From the IMG/VR virus record IMGVR_UViG_3300020433_000017, positions 1-40,070 of that record: 40,070 nucleotides of DNA; one strand, given 5' to 3'. Below, one piece after another: positions 7,196 through 17,190 of the stretch. The notes under the pieces are model-generated. The model saw only the letters and a list, made by a program, of their open reading frames with translations. It was not told the DNA's origin and did no database searches. The translations under genes and the position numbers were made by a program. Every line of letters begins with the position of its first letter. The stretch's first letter is position 1. The stretch is from a virus.

Positions 7196-8164
7196 TTAAC
7201 TTCCTTGATACTGATACCTAACCATAACGATTCCAGAACCGCCAGTGCCACCTTCACCAAAAAATTGAGAACCACCAGCACCTCCACCAGTGTTTGCAGG
7301 GGCATTATTATAACTATCATTGCCGTCTGCACCACCACCAGTGCCTCCTTCACCAAGAGTCATAGTAATATAATTACCAGCACCACCACCGCCACCTCTA
7401 GTAGCACCATTATAGTTTGCATTCCCTGTATTTGAACCATCGCCTCCATCGCCTGCTTGTCCACCAACTCCATTTTCACCAACTTCATTTTTTCCACCGC
7501 CTCCACCACCAGCATAGTCTGGAGCAGCTGCGGGCCCAGCTGAGTTACCCCCAGCACTTCCTTGACCAGATATTCCATTCCCACCACTGGTAAATTGATA
7601 ACCACCACCTCCACCAGATCCACCATCTCCAGCATCGTATCGTGTCCCTATCTGATTACCACCAGCACCACCACCAGTAGATGTCGCAACATTAGCAATT
7701 GAACTATCAGAACCCTCGCCAGGTGGACTTGTGCCACCTGTCCCACCAGCACCAACAGTAACAGAATAATTGGCAACAGACGCACTAAATGTACCAGTGC
7801 GATAACCACCAGCACCACCGCCACCACCACCCATTTCACCACCAGCACCACCACCAGCAATAATAATATAATCTACTGTATTACTTCCATCGCCTTGACC
7901 TGTTGATGAAAGACTAAGTGTTCCAGATGAATTGAAGTAGTGAAACTTGAAGTTTCCAGAAGTGGTTGTCTGACCACCTGTTCCACCAACATATGTGGTG
8001 TTTGATGCACCATAAAACTCACTAAGAGAACTTGTTGCACCATCAGATTTACCAATCAAACCTCTAACGTCACTATCGTTAATCGAAACTTGCGTTCCAG
8101 AACTTTCACCAAGTTCAACGTGTATGTCATCTAAACTTATTGCTCCAGAGTTTTGTAGTGCCAT
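7196..8164 (-). CDS. Glycine-rich tail fibre / receptor-tip protein
   Basis: The protein has 322 residues. An N-terminal attachment segment (ALQNSGAISLDDIHVELGE to about 50, with SEFYGA) is the one shared by many marine phage fibre proteins. From about residue 95 it becomes a glycine-rich domain (AGGGAGGEMGGGGGGAGGY and later repeats) that runs to the C-terminus and ends GGTGGSGIVMVRYQY. Such polyglycine domains form fibre tips that contact the receptor. The start lies two bases after the stop of the fibre gene at 8167-10572, suggesting one transcription unit. Confidence 0.85.
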   Translation of the reverse strand: MALQNSGAISLDDIHVELGESSGTQVSINDSDVRGLIGKSDGATSSLSEFYGASNTTYVGGTGGQTTTSGNFKFHYFNSSGTLSLSSTGQGDGSNTVDYIIIAGGGAGGEMGGGGGGAGGYRTGTFSASVANYSVTVGAGGTGGTSPPGEGSDSSIANVATSTGGGAGGNQIGTRYDAGDGGSGGGGGYQFTSGGNGISGQGSAGGNSAGPAAAPDYAGGGGGGKNEVGENGVGGQAGDGGDGSNTGNANYNGATRGGGGGAGNYITMTLGEGGTGGGADGNDSYNNAPANTGGGAGGSQFFGEGGTGGSGIVMVRYQYQGS

Positions 8165-8166
8165 TT

Positions 8167-10572
8167 TTATTCACCCTTTACTTGATTCTCTACCCAAAGT
8201 GGATGTTGACATATTGCATCTATGTCCCTCTTTATACTTGCGATGTCACGATTTACTAATTCAGATAACTCTTTTACTGCCTCTATAAGTACAGCGGTCA
8301 GTCTTCCATAGTCTACTGACTTAGTGCCTTGTTCATCATCTGCTGTTAAAACAACTTGAGGATAGAACTGTTCAACTTCTTGTGCGATGACACCTATCTG
8401 TTCACCACCTTCTACGTTGTCATTTCTCGTATATGAAACACCTCTCATTTGTAATACTTTTTCAAGACTACTTTTTAGTGTGGTTATGTCAGACTTGAGT
8501 CTCTCATCTGAGAATGCAGTTACGTTGTTGTTGAATGTAGCCGCACCAGCAGCAGACATATCAAGTGTAAGTGCAGTGATACCTGTACCACCATCATTAC
8601 CTTGTACTATAAAGTCTTTATCAGACACTAATGACTTGAGTGTAAAATTGTCAGCATCTAAACTTGCATGACCTACGTTTGTAGAACCATCTTTGAATAT
8701 TACCTCATCACCACCAGCATCTAAGATAATATCTCCAGCAACATCAAGTGTCAAATCACCAGAGGACAAGTCAATCTCTGTTCCGTCTATGGTTATGTTG
8801 TCTACTACAACTCCAGCGTTTGCTGTGATCGCACCTGTTGGAACTATTGTTCCTGATACTGTAAGATTACCACCAGAACTAAGTGCCATTGTTTCGGCCG
8901 CAGCCGCAGAAGCAGCGGTCTTGAAAGATAGTTTAGTTGCATTACTTGAGGAACTAAAGTCACCCTCTGATACCGCCTCGATACCAGCCGCAACTAATAT
9001 CGCATCTGTTCCAGTTCCTTCATCTGGTGCTTGGAAGTTGATTGTTCCTAATACATCATTTGCAGCTATATCTGTATCACCAGTTTGAAATGTCATTGTT
9101 GGTGATGAACCATCAGCAGTTCTAAGATCTTTAAGTGTTAGATTACCTGTGGAACTGAGTATCATAGAACCACCATCAGTTCCAGCGGCCGCAGAGTTAC
9201 CTGTTAAAAATCTCATTGAAGCCGCATTGTTATCAGCTGCAAAGTTACCTTCAGATAATACGTCAATCACACCAGCATTAAGTATCGCATCTGTACCTGT
9301 TCCTTCGTCTGGTGCTATGAATGCAATTCTACCTAGAACATCATTCACCGCTATGTCTGTATCACCAGCTGCAAGAGAGAGTGTTGGAAACTTATCGTCT
9401 GCCGTGGCTGCGTGTTTAAGTGTAAGACCACTATCTGCAACGTGTGTTAGTGTAATCTCTTGGTCATTACCAAACTTTATTGTTCCACCATCTGCGAGAA
9501 ATAAGTCTGAGAACTCTGCTGATGCAGAACCAAGTGTCGCTCCGTCTGCACTTGCAGGCACGATTGAAGTTCCCACAGTTGCAGTGTTTAAAACAGGACT
9601 CGTTAATGTTTTATTTGTGAGTGTTTCTGCTAATGTTACAGTGGCAAGTGTCGCAGCTGCATTAGGTAAAACTACTGTGTGATTACCAGAAAAATCTGCG
9701 TGGGCTGGTGCTTGTAGTTGTACATAGTGTGCGTTTGATGATTCACAATAAAATCTTATGTAAGACTGAGCACCACCATTCTTGATTGATATCGCACCTT
9801 GTTGTATTTCAACACCATCTGAACCATCAATCTGAAACACAGCAGTTCCGTTAAGTGTTGCCTCTATATTACCATTGGCCGCGTCTACAATTTTCAATGA
9901 AGATGAGTCTGTTCCAGAGTTTGTGTTTAGAACTAGATCGCCTGTACCATTAGAGGTTATAGTTGCAGCTGCATTGGAGTCACCAACGACTACTGTGTCT
10001 GCCTGTAATTGTACATCACCAGTTCCGTTTGGTGTGAGTGTAATATTTCTATTTGAGGTGGACACAAGACTATGAGTCACAACATCAAGGTCGCCTCCAA
10101 GTTGTGGCGATGAGTCAGCGGCAACAGATGTCAGACCACCAGCAGAACTAAGTAGATTGTTCGGTGTAATTTTTTTGAGTGTTGTTACATTCACATCTGC
10201 AATTAATAAAACATCTGTATCACCAGCAACATCTGCACTTGCTAATGAACTCTTATCAGTTATGAATGCAGTGTCAGTTGTATTTGATAAGAAAACTGTA
10301 CCTGTTGCGTCTGGTAATGTGATTGTTCTATCGGCAGTAGGGTCTGCGACTGTAAGTGTTGTTTCGTTACCATCATCAGTTGCACCCTCAAAAACGATTG
10401 TTCCATCTTCTAGGATGTTGAGTGCAGAGGTTGATGTGGTTGTTGCACTTACCGAACTGAATGTAAGAGTTCCAGATTCTAATCCATTAACATCAGTCTG
10501 TAGATTGTTGAATTGTTGTCTAAAATTCTCAAGTGTATTACTTGTTGCTATTTGAGTTGCTGATATTGCCAT
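8167..10572 (-). CDS. Tail fibre protein with C-terminal S74 intramolecular chaperone
   Basis: This 801-residue fibre has a short N-terminal helical stretch followed by low-complexity beta repeats rich in T, S, A, G and D. Its C-terminal 116 residues form a peptidase S74 chaperone domain: AFSDERLKSDI with S688, D689, R691 and K693, then GVIAQEVEQFYPQVV and SVDYGRL. In this family the domain helps the trimer fold and then cuts itself off before the SD pair. Residues about 385-575 hold a tandem duplication of 95 residues (APDEGTGTDAIL occurs twice). It starts one base after the small coiled-coil gene. Confidence 0.92.
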   Translation of the reverse strand: MAISATQIATSNTLENFRQQFNNLQTDVNGLESGTLTFSSVSATTTSTSALNILEDGTIVFEGATDDGNETTLTVADPTADRTITLPDATGTVFLSNTTDTAFITDKSSLASADVAGDTDVLLIADVNVTTLKKITPNNLLSSAGGLTSVAADSSPQLGGDLDVVTHSLVSTSNRNITLTPNGTGDVQLQADTVVVGDSNAAATITSNGTGDLVLNTNSGTDSSSLKIVDAANGNIEATLNGTAVFQIDGSDGVEIQQGAISIKNGGAQSYIRFYCESSNAHYVQLQAPAHADFSGNHTVVLPNAAATLATVTLAETLTNKTLTSPVLNTATVGTSIVPASADGATLGSASAEFSDLFLADGGTIKFGNDQEITLTHVADSGLTLKHAATADDKFPTLSLAAGDTDIAVNDVLGRIAFIAPDEGTGTDAILNAGVIDVLSEGNFAADNNAASMRFLTGNSAAAGTDGGSMILSSTGNLTLKDLRTADGSSPTMTFQTGDTDIAANDVLGTINFQAPDEGTGTDAILVAAGIEAVSEGDFSSSSNATKLSFKTAASAAAAETMALSSGGNLTVSGTIVPTGAITANAGVVVDNITIDGTEIDLSSGDLTLDVAGDIILDAGGDEVIFKDGSTNVGHASLDADNFTLKSLVSDKDFIVQGNDGGTGITALTLDMSAAGAATFNNNVTAFSDERLKSDITTLKSSLEKVLQMRGVSYTRNDNVEGGEQIGVIAQEVEQFYPQVVLTADDEQGTKSVDYGRLTAVLIEAVKELSELVNRDIASIKRDIDAICQHPLWVENQVKGE
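8855..9424 (-). repeat. Tandem 285-bp duplication inside the S74 tail fibre gene
   Basis: Two diverged copies sit at about 9140-9424 and 8855-9139, offset by 285 bases (95 codons) without a frame change. Both encode DTDIAxNDVLG, then APDEGTGTDAIL, then SEGxF and LSSxGNLT. The edges are approximate. It is a shaft-length change by in-frame duplication, as is common in phage fibres. Confidence 0.75.
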
Positions 10573-10573
10573 A

Positions 10574-10801
10574 TTAGTCTCTTTCCAATAATGTTTTTAA
10601 CATACTCTTAATTTCATGCATCTCACATTTGAGATTATTTATCTCTCTAGTTGCACCTCTTATCTCATCTCTTTGTCTTTGAGCTTCCTCTGCCCTACGT
10701 TTCGCAAGATTGTATGCATTTTTATCTTTATTTATAATTGCATGAGTATTAGTATCTCTAACTAAACTATTATAACCCTTTACCTTCAAATAATCACTCA
10801 T
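10574..10801 (-). CDS. Small coiled-coil virion-associated protein, 75 aa
   Basis: The start is the ATG at 10801, one base after the stop of the giant virion gene; the longer frame to 10819 overlaps that gene. The translation begins MSDYLKVKGYNSLVRDTNT and ends in a charged helix (AKRRAEEAQRQRDEIRG through MLKTLLERD) with heptad-like spacing. Proteins with this start are found beside the DUF4815 gene in marine T4-like phages. I know no experimental role; a fibre-attachment or assembly coiled coil is inferred from position. Confidence 0.75.
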   Translation of the reverse strand: MSDYLKVKGYNSLVRDTNTHAIINKDKNAYNLAKRRAEEAQRQRDEIRGATREINNLKCEMHEIKSMLKTLLERD

Positions 10802-10802
10802 C

Positions 10803-13800
10803 TTATGTCGCCAATGCAATGACTCTCAAATCCTTGAGTAGTGGTGGATTAGCTGCATCTGTTGACTGCATCACTATCTTAATTTGAAATTGTGAAAACT
10901 CTGGTAGTGGTTCACCAATACCATCATCAGACACACCAGCAGTAAATTGATAGTCTTGAAAATCAGTGTCAGAAAGTGAGTTTCTAACTGTAGAGTCTGT
11001 AGTTCCTGTCGTGTTGAAAAATGTAAATCCCTTCTCATCAAAATCTTTTGATTCATCTGAACCAAGAGTTTTAAATAAAACTTTAATCTCTGCATTATTT
11101 TTCTTTGCAGCCGCAAAGAAACATCTTATTGAGGTTGCTGGGTTTTCAAGTGCAATTCGTTTTGTTAAGTAAATGGCTTCATTATTGTCACCATCTGGTT
11201 CAGTTGATGCGTTGAAATCAGTTGTTGGATAAACATCAGATGAACTATCAATATTATTAACTCTATTTGCAATCAAGTTCATTGATGCTCTATCTAAATC
11301 TATAACTGGAGATAAGTTTGCATTTGTTGTTGATAACTCAAGGTCTACAAACATTGATCTCGCACCAGACAATTCATTTGTTTCATTTATATTTGACGCA
11401 ACCATTCTAGTTGTTTCAAATCTAAAGTTTTCTCCAAGTGGAAATGATTGTGCATTAGAAGCTGATGTTGTTTGAAATGATGTTTCAGAACCACTAGGAC
11501 TCGTTGCAGATGTTGTTCTCACAGTTGATGATATTGTTGTACCTGTCAATTCTAAAGCAGATATTGCAGATTGCATTGTTTCAAATCTAAAGTTTTCACT
11601 TGCAAAAACTGCCACTCCACCTATCTGCACATCTCCAGATGTACCAGACACAGATGGTGTGCTTGTTATTGAAACTGTATATGAGTCCATACCTATATCT
11701 GCAATCGCAGTATGTGTTTTGTTAATCTCAGTCAGAGGAACGCCATTTACTTGATAAAGTTCAACTGTGGCACCAACTGCATGAGCAGCTGCATCTGAGT
11801 CACCAATACCTCTTGTCAAACTTGATAACGTAGTTCCAGATATAGTTCCAGACATAATCTCGTTTGCGATTTTGACTGTTACAGTTCCAGATGATGGAAA
11901 GTTTGTTGCAGACGCAATGATTAAACTTGATGATGTCGTTGTCAAAGCAGTCGTTGCAACTGTTGTTGAAACACCAGATGATACACCAGTAATCACAACA
12001 TTGTTACTGGTAGAGTACATACCATGATCTCTATGTTGTACTTTGACTTTTGTAACCCCATTTGATATCGTGATAGGATTTGCAAGAAGTTTCTGTCCAT
12101 ATACATCTGTTGTAGAACCCTCTTCATTTGTATTTCGTTCACCAATAATATTATTTTGTAGTGAAATGGTTGAACTACCTGTTGTAAACGCAGCTTTATA
12201 AAGAGTAAACTTTTTATCTTGTGATTGTATTGCATCCCAAGTTCTGTTATTCTGTGATTTAAATAAAGAACCCAAATGTGGTTGAGATGATATGACCCTT
12301 TTTGTACCAGCAACATCTTGTTCACCCATTTGAGAAATCCATATTTTATAGTCTAAACTATTTGTCATGGTAACAAATGCATACTCTAGACCCTCTTGTA
12401 AATATATAGGTGAGTCAAAGGTAAATGTGGTTGCGGCTGTTCCAGTGTTTGCATCTACATTAACATCAGATGGTTCTAAGACTTTTCGACCAAATGGTAA
12501 GAGTTTTTTGCCTGGATACCCATTTACCACATTTCTGACTTCAACCCAAACAGGTAAAGTATTATCCTTAGCTGCAAAGTATAAATCTAATTTTGTTAGA
12601 AAACATCCACCTGTTTCGGTGACTATGAATGTTTGTGCAAGTGGGTCAGCAAATGCGAATGACTGAGTGTTTACCTCTCTTCGTGTTATACTGGTAGTTT
12701 CATTAACTGACTCTTGAACAACTCTTGCATTCCTTGTTGCAACTATGGTTTCTTGTAGTGTTTCAAGGATACCAGAAGATATGTAAGTTGTTTGACCAGC
12801 AGATAAGGGTAGAGGTGTTTTTAGATTAGTTGAACTTGATGTCAATCTAAACTCTAACTCACCAGATCTAAATCTAGGTTGTGTTTCTTGACCTTGAAAT
12901 CTATATTCTGGTATTCTAAAATCAAACTCAACTTTACCAGCACCATTTGTTATTAACGCACTACCTTCAACTGGTGATGTTACGTTAGAGTATTGTTGCT
13001 CTTTTGGTGTAACAAATGTAGACATATCTCTACCATCAAAGAATGCATACAATCTGATGCCTGGTCTAAAACATTCACCTGTTACTGTTATCGTTCTTGG
13101 TCTTACAAAGGGTATAACCGCTCTTGAGATAACTTTGTTTCCTAAAGACTCTTCTTCGATATTTTCAACAACTTGTGTACTAATACCTGTTCTTGATAAG
13201 TCTGTCCTCGTTGTTGTTATTGTTGTAATTTCTGCACCTGCTCGTTGGTCACCATCATCATTAATCTGTACTCGTCTGGAATTTGAGGTTCGACTTATAA
13301 CACCGCTCCATTGTGTTTGCCATGCATTCCACACAGTTCCAAGAACACCTTGATTTCTCAAACCATTTCGTATCGTGTCAAAGTTACCCTCGACATTAAT
13401 GATAAGAGCTGGAACTTCTTCTGTTTCAAACCACTCATCACCCTCTGGTGATAGTTTCAACTTTCCGACCCACTCATGAATAAGATAGGTTTGTACATTT
13501 TCAACTCTTGTTGCGTAGGGTTGATCTACAAATGATGTTGATGTATATGGAAGTGTTAATAAGTCTCCTGTTTTTTGATAACCAGCAGTTGTCCTTGCAC
13601 TATCACTTGTTGCAACCTCTGTCAAAGAAGCATTTCTTAAAATACATTTTGGTCGTAATATATTATTCTCAAAATCAATCGCACACTTATAATCTCTATG
13701 TATTGTTTGTCCCACTCTATGACCAGAAAAGTTGTCTACAATAAAACCAGATTTAAATCTATTTAATCCATTCGCATCTTGAATTTCAAATGACTCTGCA

Positions 13801-16800
13801 TCTCTTTCAAGTAAACTAAGTGCAGTAACAGATTCAATTCTCTCAATACGATCTTTCAGTCTACCAATGTCTCTCATGGTGAATCTTTGTGTCTTTTCTC
13901 TTCTAACTGTCACATCCGTAGGTTTGAATGTAAATGGTGGAATGAATATCTCTGCCAACTTCATTGCGTTATCAAGATCTTTTGGTGATTCTGGAAATTC
14001 GGCAGATGAACCCTCAATAATTTTAAATTCTCCATCAATCGCAAGAAATGCTGATGCCTTTTTACCTAGATAAAATTCAAAATCATGTGTTGATGCACTA
14101 TTAGGTTTTGGTAGATTAATTACACCAGAACCAGTCCCAGAGAATGCTCTCGCAGAAAAGTCAAATGAGTTCCCTGTTATGGTATCCACTGCTGTAACTG
14201 AGTCAGTTGCACCTGTCACGTTTGCAACTGTAGGTCTGAAGTCTATACAATCTCGTAAGTCAAATTGTCCAGTTGGTTCTGGGTCATCTGGGTCAACTCT
14301 AGCCGCAGTGTATGTTGGTATATCATCATAATTCATTTGTCCAGCACTTGCAGAATATGAGTCCACAGAGAAGAACTCACCAGCACCATGTGAAAAAAAG
14401 TCAAACACCACAAGTAGTCTACCACTAGGAACAACAGCGCCTGGTTTTCTAACTATTCTTGCGATGTCATAGACATTATCTCTTTGTCCTGTATCAAGTT
14501 CAAAGTTCTGCGTAATTATTTTACTACCAGCGGTAAGTGTTCCTACAGTCGCAGTCGCACCAGAGGATTGTCCTGTGATAGTTTCACCAGCTACAAAATC
14601 TGTTACACCAAATGTACCATTTAATGAATAGGACAAAGGTGATGTTGTGGATAATATTCTGCCTTTTGCATTGGTAGTTCCACCAACTATCTTTTCTCCT
14701 CTTTCAAATGTCCCTGTGATATTCGATACTGTCATGGATGGAGCAGACGCATCTGCACTTGTATCTTCAGAGTCATAGACTGCTTGCAATCTAAAAACGT
14801 CTGCACGACCTAAAGATATTTCCTTATCATCAGCCCTGACACCAAACGCACCATCATTATCACTTGCAACAACTTTAACTTGTTTCAAAAGATTTGTTGT
14901 TTTTATTCTTGGACTCACAGATGTTTTTAAAACTGTTCCGATAAACTTAACCTTTGCAGATGAACCTAATATTGAATTATCTGTGATAGTAACTGTTGTG
15001 CTACCAGTACCAGATATGGTGCTAGTTATGTCTACTAAATCACCTTGAGAACCAGTTCCACCACCAGCAGTTAGTATTGACATAGAGTAATCAGCAGACG
15101 AAAAACTCACAAATGTTTCATTTGTACCAGCAGAGAATGAAACTGCACCAGAAGAGTTTGTTGTACCCACAAATTGTTTTCTTATGGTTATTTGCGAATC
15201 ACTTGCACCAGCGTTACTGTCTGTCAATAATGTTTTAATTATTTGTTTTGGCATCCGAACAATAGCTTGATTTTTTTCTGATTCTTGTAAAGAACCAGAT
15301 CTTACAACTTCAAGTTCAACTCTGTCAAAGTCAGCACCATCTTCACCTAAGATGAAGTCTCCATCTCCGTCCTCTTGTCTAACAAAAGATGTTACACCTC
15401 TTTTATTTTCAGATATGTCAGCAGTAAAATCTTGACCAGCATCATCGTCATCCATAAAAATACCTTTTGCGTCCTCAAACTTAAATGTTCTTGATGAAGA
15501 TACTGTTAAATCTGTGTCTGAAGCGTTTTCAATAAGTTTACCTGTTTCTGCACTATCAGATGCGATTATTTTTTCACCATCTGTGAATGAACCCTTTACA
15601 TTTACAAGATTGATTACGGATGCAGCCCTAAGACCATCATCACTTGTTTCTGTGCTAAATACAAATCCTGTTGCATTAGATGTTGCACCTTTCAACTGAA
15701 CACCAGTTGAGTGTGTCGCAGTAAGAAGTGGACTTGGTGTATCGTCTAATGTGAGTCTGGTAAACATTTGTATATCAAATAAAAATAATTTGTATTCTGC
15801 AGCTGTGTCACCCACAACTCCTTGCAAAAATTCAAATGCTCTTGGTCTTGCTACACCAATGTTAAGACCCATACTTGTCGAACTTCCTCTTGTCGAGGTT
15901 GGTAGTTCAAATAATTTTAATTGTTTATATGGTGTTGTTTCTCCAGACACATCTCCAATGTCTGGTGTATTATATACATTTGTTATTCTTGTAAAGTTAC
16001 CTATTTCTAAGTTTGTGACACCAGCATTGATAGTATCGAAATCTCTTGCCTTCTTTAAATCTTTAAATGTTAACGCAGTTTTCTCTAGTTCATAACCTTG
16101 CACATATGCCTTGCCTGGTGTTATAGCAACTGTGAGTAAATCTTCAGATGCAGTTGCACCATCATCTGTAGTTCCTCCACTTGCATATACACCCTCAAAT
16201 TCTTTTGTTTTTACAGAGTTAGGAACTGACTCTCTAATATCAAACTGAAATGGACGAGTGGTGTAGTTACCAGATTCATCAAAGGTTCTTCTTGCAATAT
16301 TGTCACCAAGAACTGAGTATTTTGTAAATTCAGATTTATTTGCTTGTAACTTTCCAGATGCCACTGTTACAAGTTCAACAAAGTCAGTATCATCAGTCGC
16401 ACCAGCATCTCTTTTTGAGAGAGTGAGAGTAATCTTTAATCTATGAGCACCTTTGGCCGCAAAGTTTGTAGTTCCAGTCGCATTATCAGTAAGACTAGCA
16501 TCCAACTCTGGTGTTAAAAGTTCCTCTTTGACTGTGAATCCAACTCTTGCATTCTCACTAGTTGAACTCGCACTTAGTATCAAAGTTTGTTCTGCACACC
16601 TGACAAACTGTCCACGAATAAAATATACACCCTCCTCTACTTTCACAGCAGAACCTATTTGAGCTGCATTTGTAGAGTGTGTGGTTGCAGATGCAATTTC
16701 GGATGCGTAAGTTGTGGTATGTGTTATTGAAACATCTGCTATTATATTTTCACTATCTGAAAATGACTCTGTTTCATTGTCTGTCCCAGAATTTAAATAT

Positions 16801-17189
16801 CTTAAAAGTAACAAAGGTTGTGAAGTTGCAGTTGCATCTTGATATCCAATGACAGCAGCCTTTACTCCACTCGTTGCTCCTGTAATAATAACTGGAGTGG
16901 TTTCATTAAAGTATTGTTTGGGGTCTATTGTTTCTCCAGCGAATGTGGACGCAAGTTGAACATTAGTCACAATATCAGAGTATGTAACTTGGCCAGGTAT
17001 AACAACTGAACCTTCTTGGAACATATGTCTACCAAATCTTTCGACTTGGTTTTGCATGATTGACTGAAGTTGTGTTAGTTCTCTCGCTTGTATCGCAAAG
17101 CCTGGACGAAAGAGAACACGATGAAAGTTATCCTCCTTGTCAAAGTCATCATAATAAGGTGCGATGTTTAAATCTGTAATTTGTGGCAT
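10803..17189 (-). CDS. Giant virion structural protein with DUF4815-type N-terminus
   Basis: At 2128 residues this is the largest product here. Residues 1-100 (PYYDDFDKEDNFHRVLFRPG, QARELTQLQSIMQNQVERFG) match the DUF4815 virion proteins of marine T4-like phages. The middle contains GETIxG/GEKI modules (GTFERGEKIVGGTTNAKGRI, FVAGETITGQSSGATATV, GSFTDGEKIIASDSAETGKL) also found in the gp7-like protein and gp8. The C-terminal third has beta-rich blocks (DPLAQTFIVTETGGCFLTKL and two NFRFET stretches) typical of such proteins. It occupies the place of T4 genes 9-11, so a baseplate-fibre connector is likely but not shown. It begins one base after gp8. Confidence 0.85.
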   Translation of the reverse strand: MPQITDLNIAPYYDDFDKEDNFHRVLFRPGFAIQARELTQLQSIMQNQVERFGRHMFQEGSVVIPGQVTYSDIVTNVQLASTFAGETIDPKQYFNETTPVIITGATSGVKAAVIGYQDATATSQPLLLLRYLNSGTDNETESFSDSENIIADVSITHTTTYASEIASATTHSTNAAQIGSAVKVEEGVYFIRGQFVRCAEQTLILSASSTSENARVGFTVKEELLTPELDASLTDNATGTTNFAAKGAHRLKITLTLSKRDAGATDDTDFVELVTVASGKLQANKSEFTKYSVLGDNIARRTFDESGNYTTRPFQFDIRESVPNSVKTKEFEGVYASGGTTDDGATASEDLLTVAITPGKAYVQGYELEKTALTFKDLKKARDFDTINAGVTNLEIGNFTRITNVYNTPDIGDVSGETTPYKQLKLFELPTSTRGSSTSMGLNIGVARPRAFEFLQGVVGDTAAEYKLFLFDIQMFTRLTLDDTPSPLLTATHSTGVQLKGATSNATGFVFSTETSDDGLRAASVINLVNVKGSFTDGEKIIASDSAETGKLIENASDTDLTVSSSRTFKFEDAKGIFMDDDDAGQDFTADISENKRGVTSFVRQEDGDGDFILGEDGADFDRVELEVVRSGSLQESEKNQAIVRMPKQIIKTLLTDSNAGASDSQITIRKQFVGTTNSSGAVSFSAGTNETFVSFSSADYSMSILTAGGGTGSQGDLVDITSTISGTGSTTVTITDNSILGSSAKVKFIGTVLKTSVSPRIKTTNLLKQVKVVASDNDGAFGVRADDKEISLGRADVFRLQAVYDSEDTSADASAPSMTVSNITGTFERGEKIVGGTTNAKGRILSTTSPLSYSLNGTFGVTDFVAGETITGQSSGATATVGTLTAGSKIITQNFELDTGQRDNVYDIARIVRKPGAVVPSGRLLVVFDFFSHGAGEFFSVDSYSASAGQMNYDDIPTYTAARVDPDDPEPTGQFDLRDCIDFRPTVANVTGATDSVTAVDTITGNSFDFSARAFSGTGSGVINLPKPNSASTHDFEFYLGKKASAFLAIDGEFKIIEGSSAEFPESPKDLDNAMKLAEIFIPPFTFKPTDVTVRREKTQRFTMRDIGRLKDRIERIESVTALSLLERDAESFEIQDANGLNRFKSGFIVDNFSGHRVGQTIHRDYKCAIDFENNILRPKCILRNASLTEVATSDSARTTAGYQKTGDLLTLPYTSTSFVDQPYATRVENVQTYLIHEWVGKLKLSPEGDEWFETEEVPALIINVEGNFDTIRNGLRNQGVLGTVWNAWQTQWSGVISRTSNSRRVQINDDGDQRAGAEITTITTTRTDLSRTGISTQVVENIEEESLGNKVISRAVIPFVRPRTITVTGECFRPGIRLYAFFDGRDMSTFVTPKEQQYSNVTSPVEGSALITNGAGKVEFDFRIPEYRFQGQETQPRFRSGELEFRLTSSSTNLKTPLPLSAGQTTYISSGILETLQETIVATRNARVVQESVNETTSITRREVNTQSFAFADPLAQTFIVTETGGCFLTKLDLYFAAKDNTLPVWVEVRNVVNGYPGKKLLPFGRKVLEPSDVNVDANTGTAATTFTFDSPIYLQEGLEYAFVTMTNSLDYKIWISQMGEQDVAGTKRVISSQPHLGSLFKSQNNRTWDAIQSQDKKFTLYKAAFTTGSSTISLQNNIIGERNTNEEGSTTDVYGQKLLANPITISNGVTKVKVQHRDHGMYSTSNNVVITGVSSGVSTTVATTALTTTSSSLIIASATNFPSSGTVTVKIANEIMSGTISGTTLSSLTRGIGDSDAAAHAVGATVELYQVNGVPLTEINKTHTAIADIGMDSYTVSITSTPSVSGTSGDVQIGGVAVFASENFRFETMQSAISALELTGTTISSTVRTTSATSPSGSETSFQTTSASNAQSFPLGENFRFETTRMVASNINETNELSGARSMFVDLELSTTNANLSPVIDLDRASMNLIANRVNNIDSSSDVYPTTDFNASTEPDGDNNEAIYLTKRIALENPATSIRCFFAAAKKNNAEIKVLFKTLGSDESKDFDEKGFTFFNTTGTTDSTVRNSLSDTDFQDYQFTAGVSDDGIGEPLPEFSQFQIKIVMQSTDAANPPLLKDLRVIALAT

Positions 17190-17190
17190 A

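Noticed and set aside
7360-8055. Val/Leu-rich minus-strand frames inside the glycine-rich fibre gene
   Set aside because: They are frame-shifted readings of glycine codons (GGT read as GTG or TGG) and are explained fully by the fibre gene.
8387-10555. Several long plus-strand open frames opposite the tail fibre gene
   Set aside because: They are antisense shadows of the minus-strand low-complexity fibre gene. They have no ribosome binding sites and no recognisable domains, and the minus frame carries a clear S74 domain.
10635-10736. GATAAATA and TATAAATA inside the small coiled-coil gene as late promoters for the S74 fibre
   Set aside because: They lie 63 and about 157 bases before the fibre start and within coding sequence, outside the 18-41 base spacing of the other elements; kept out as uncertain.
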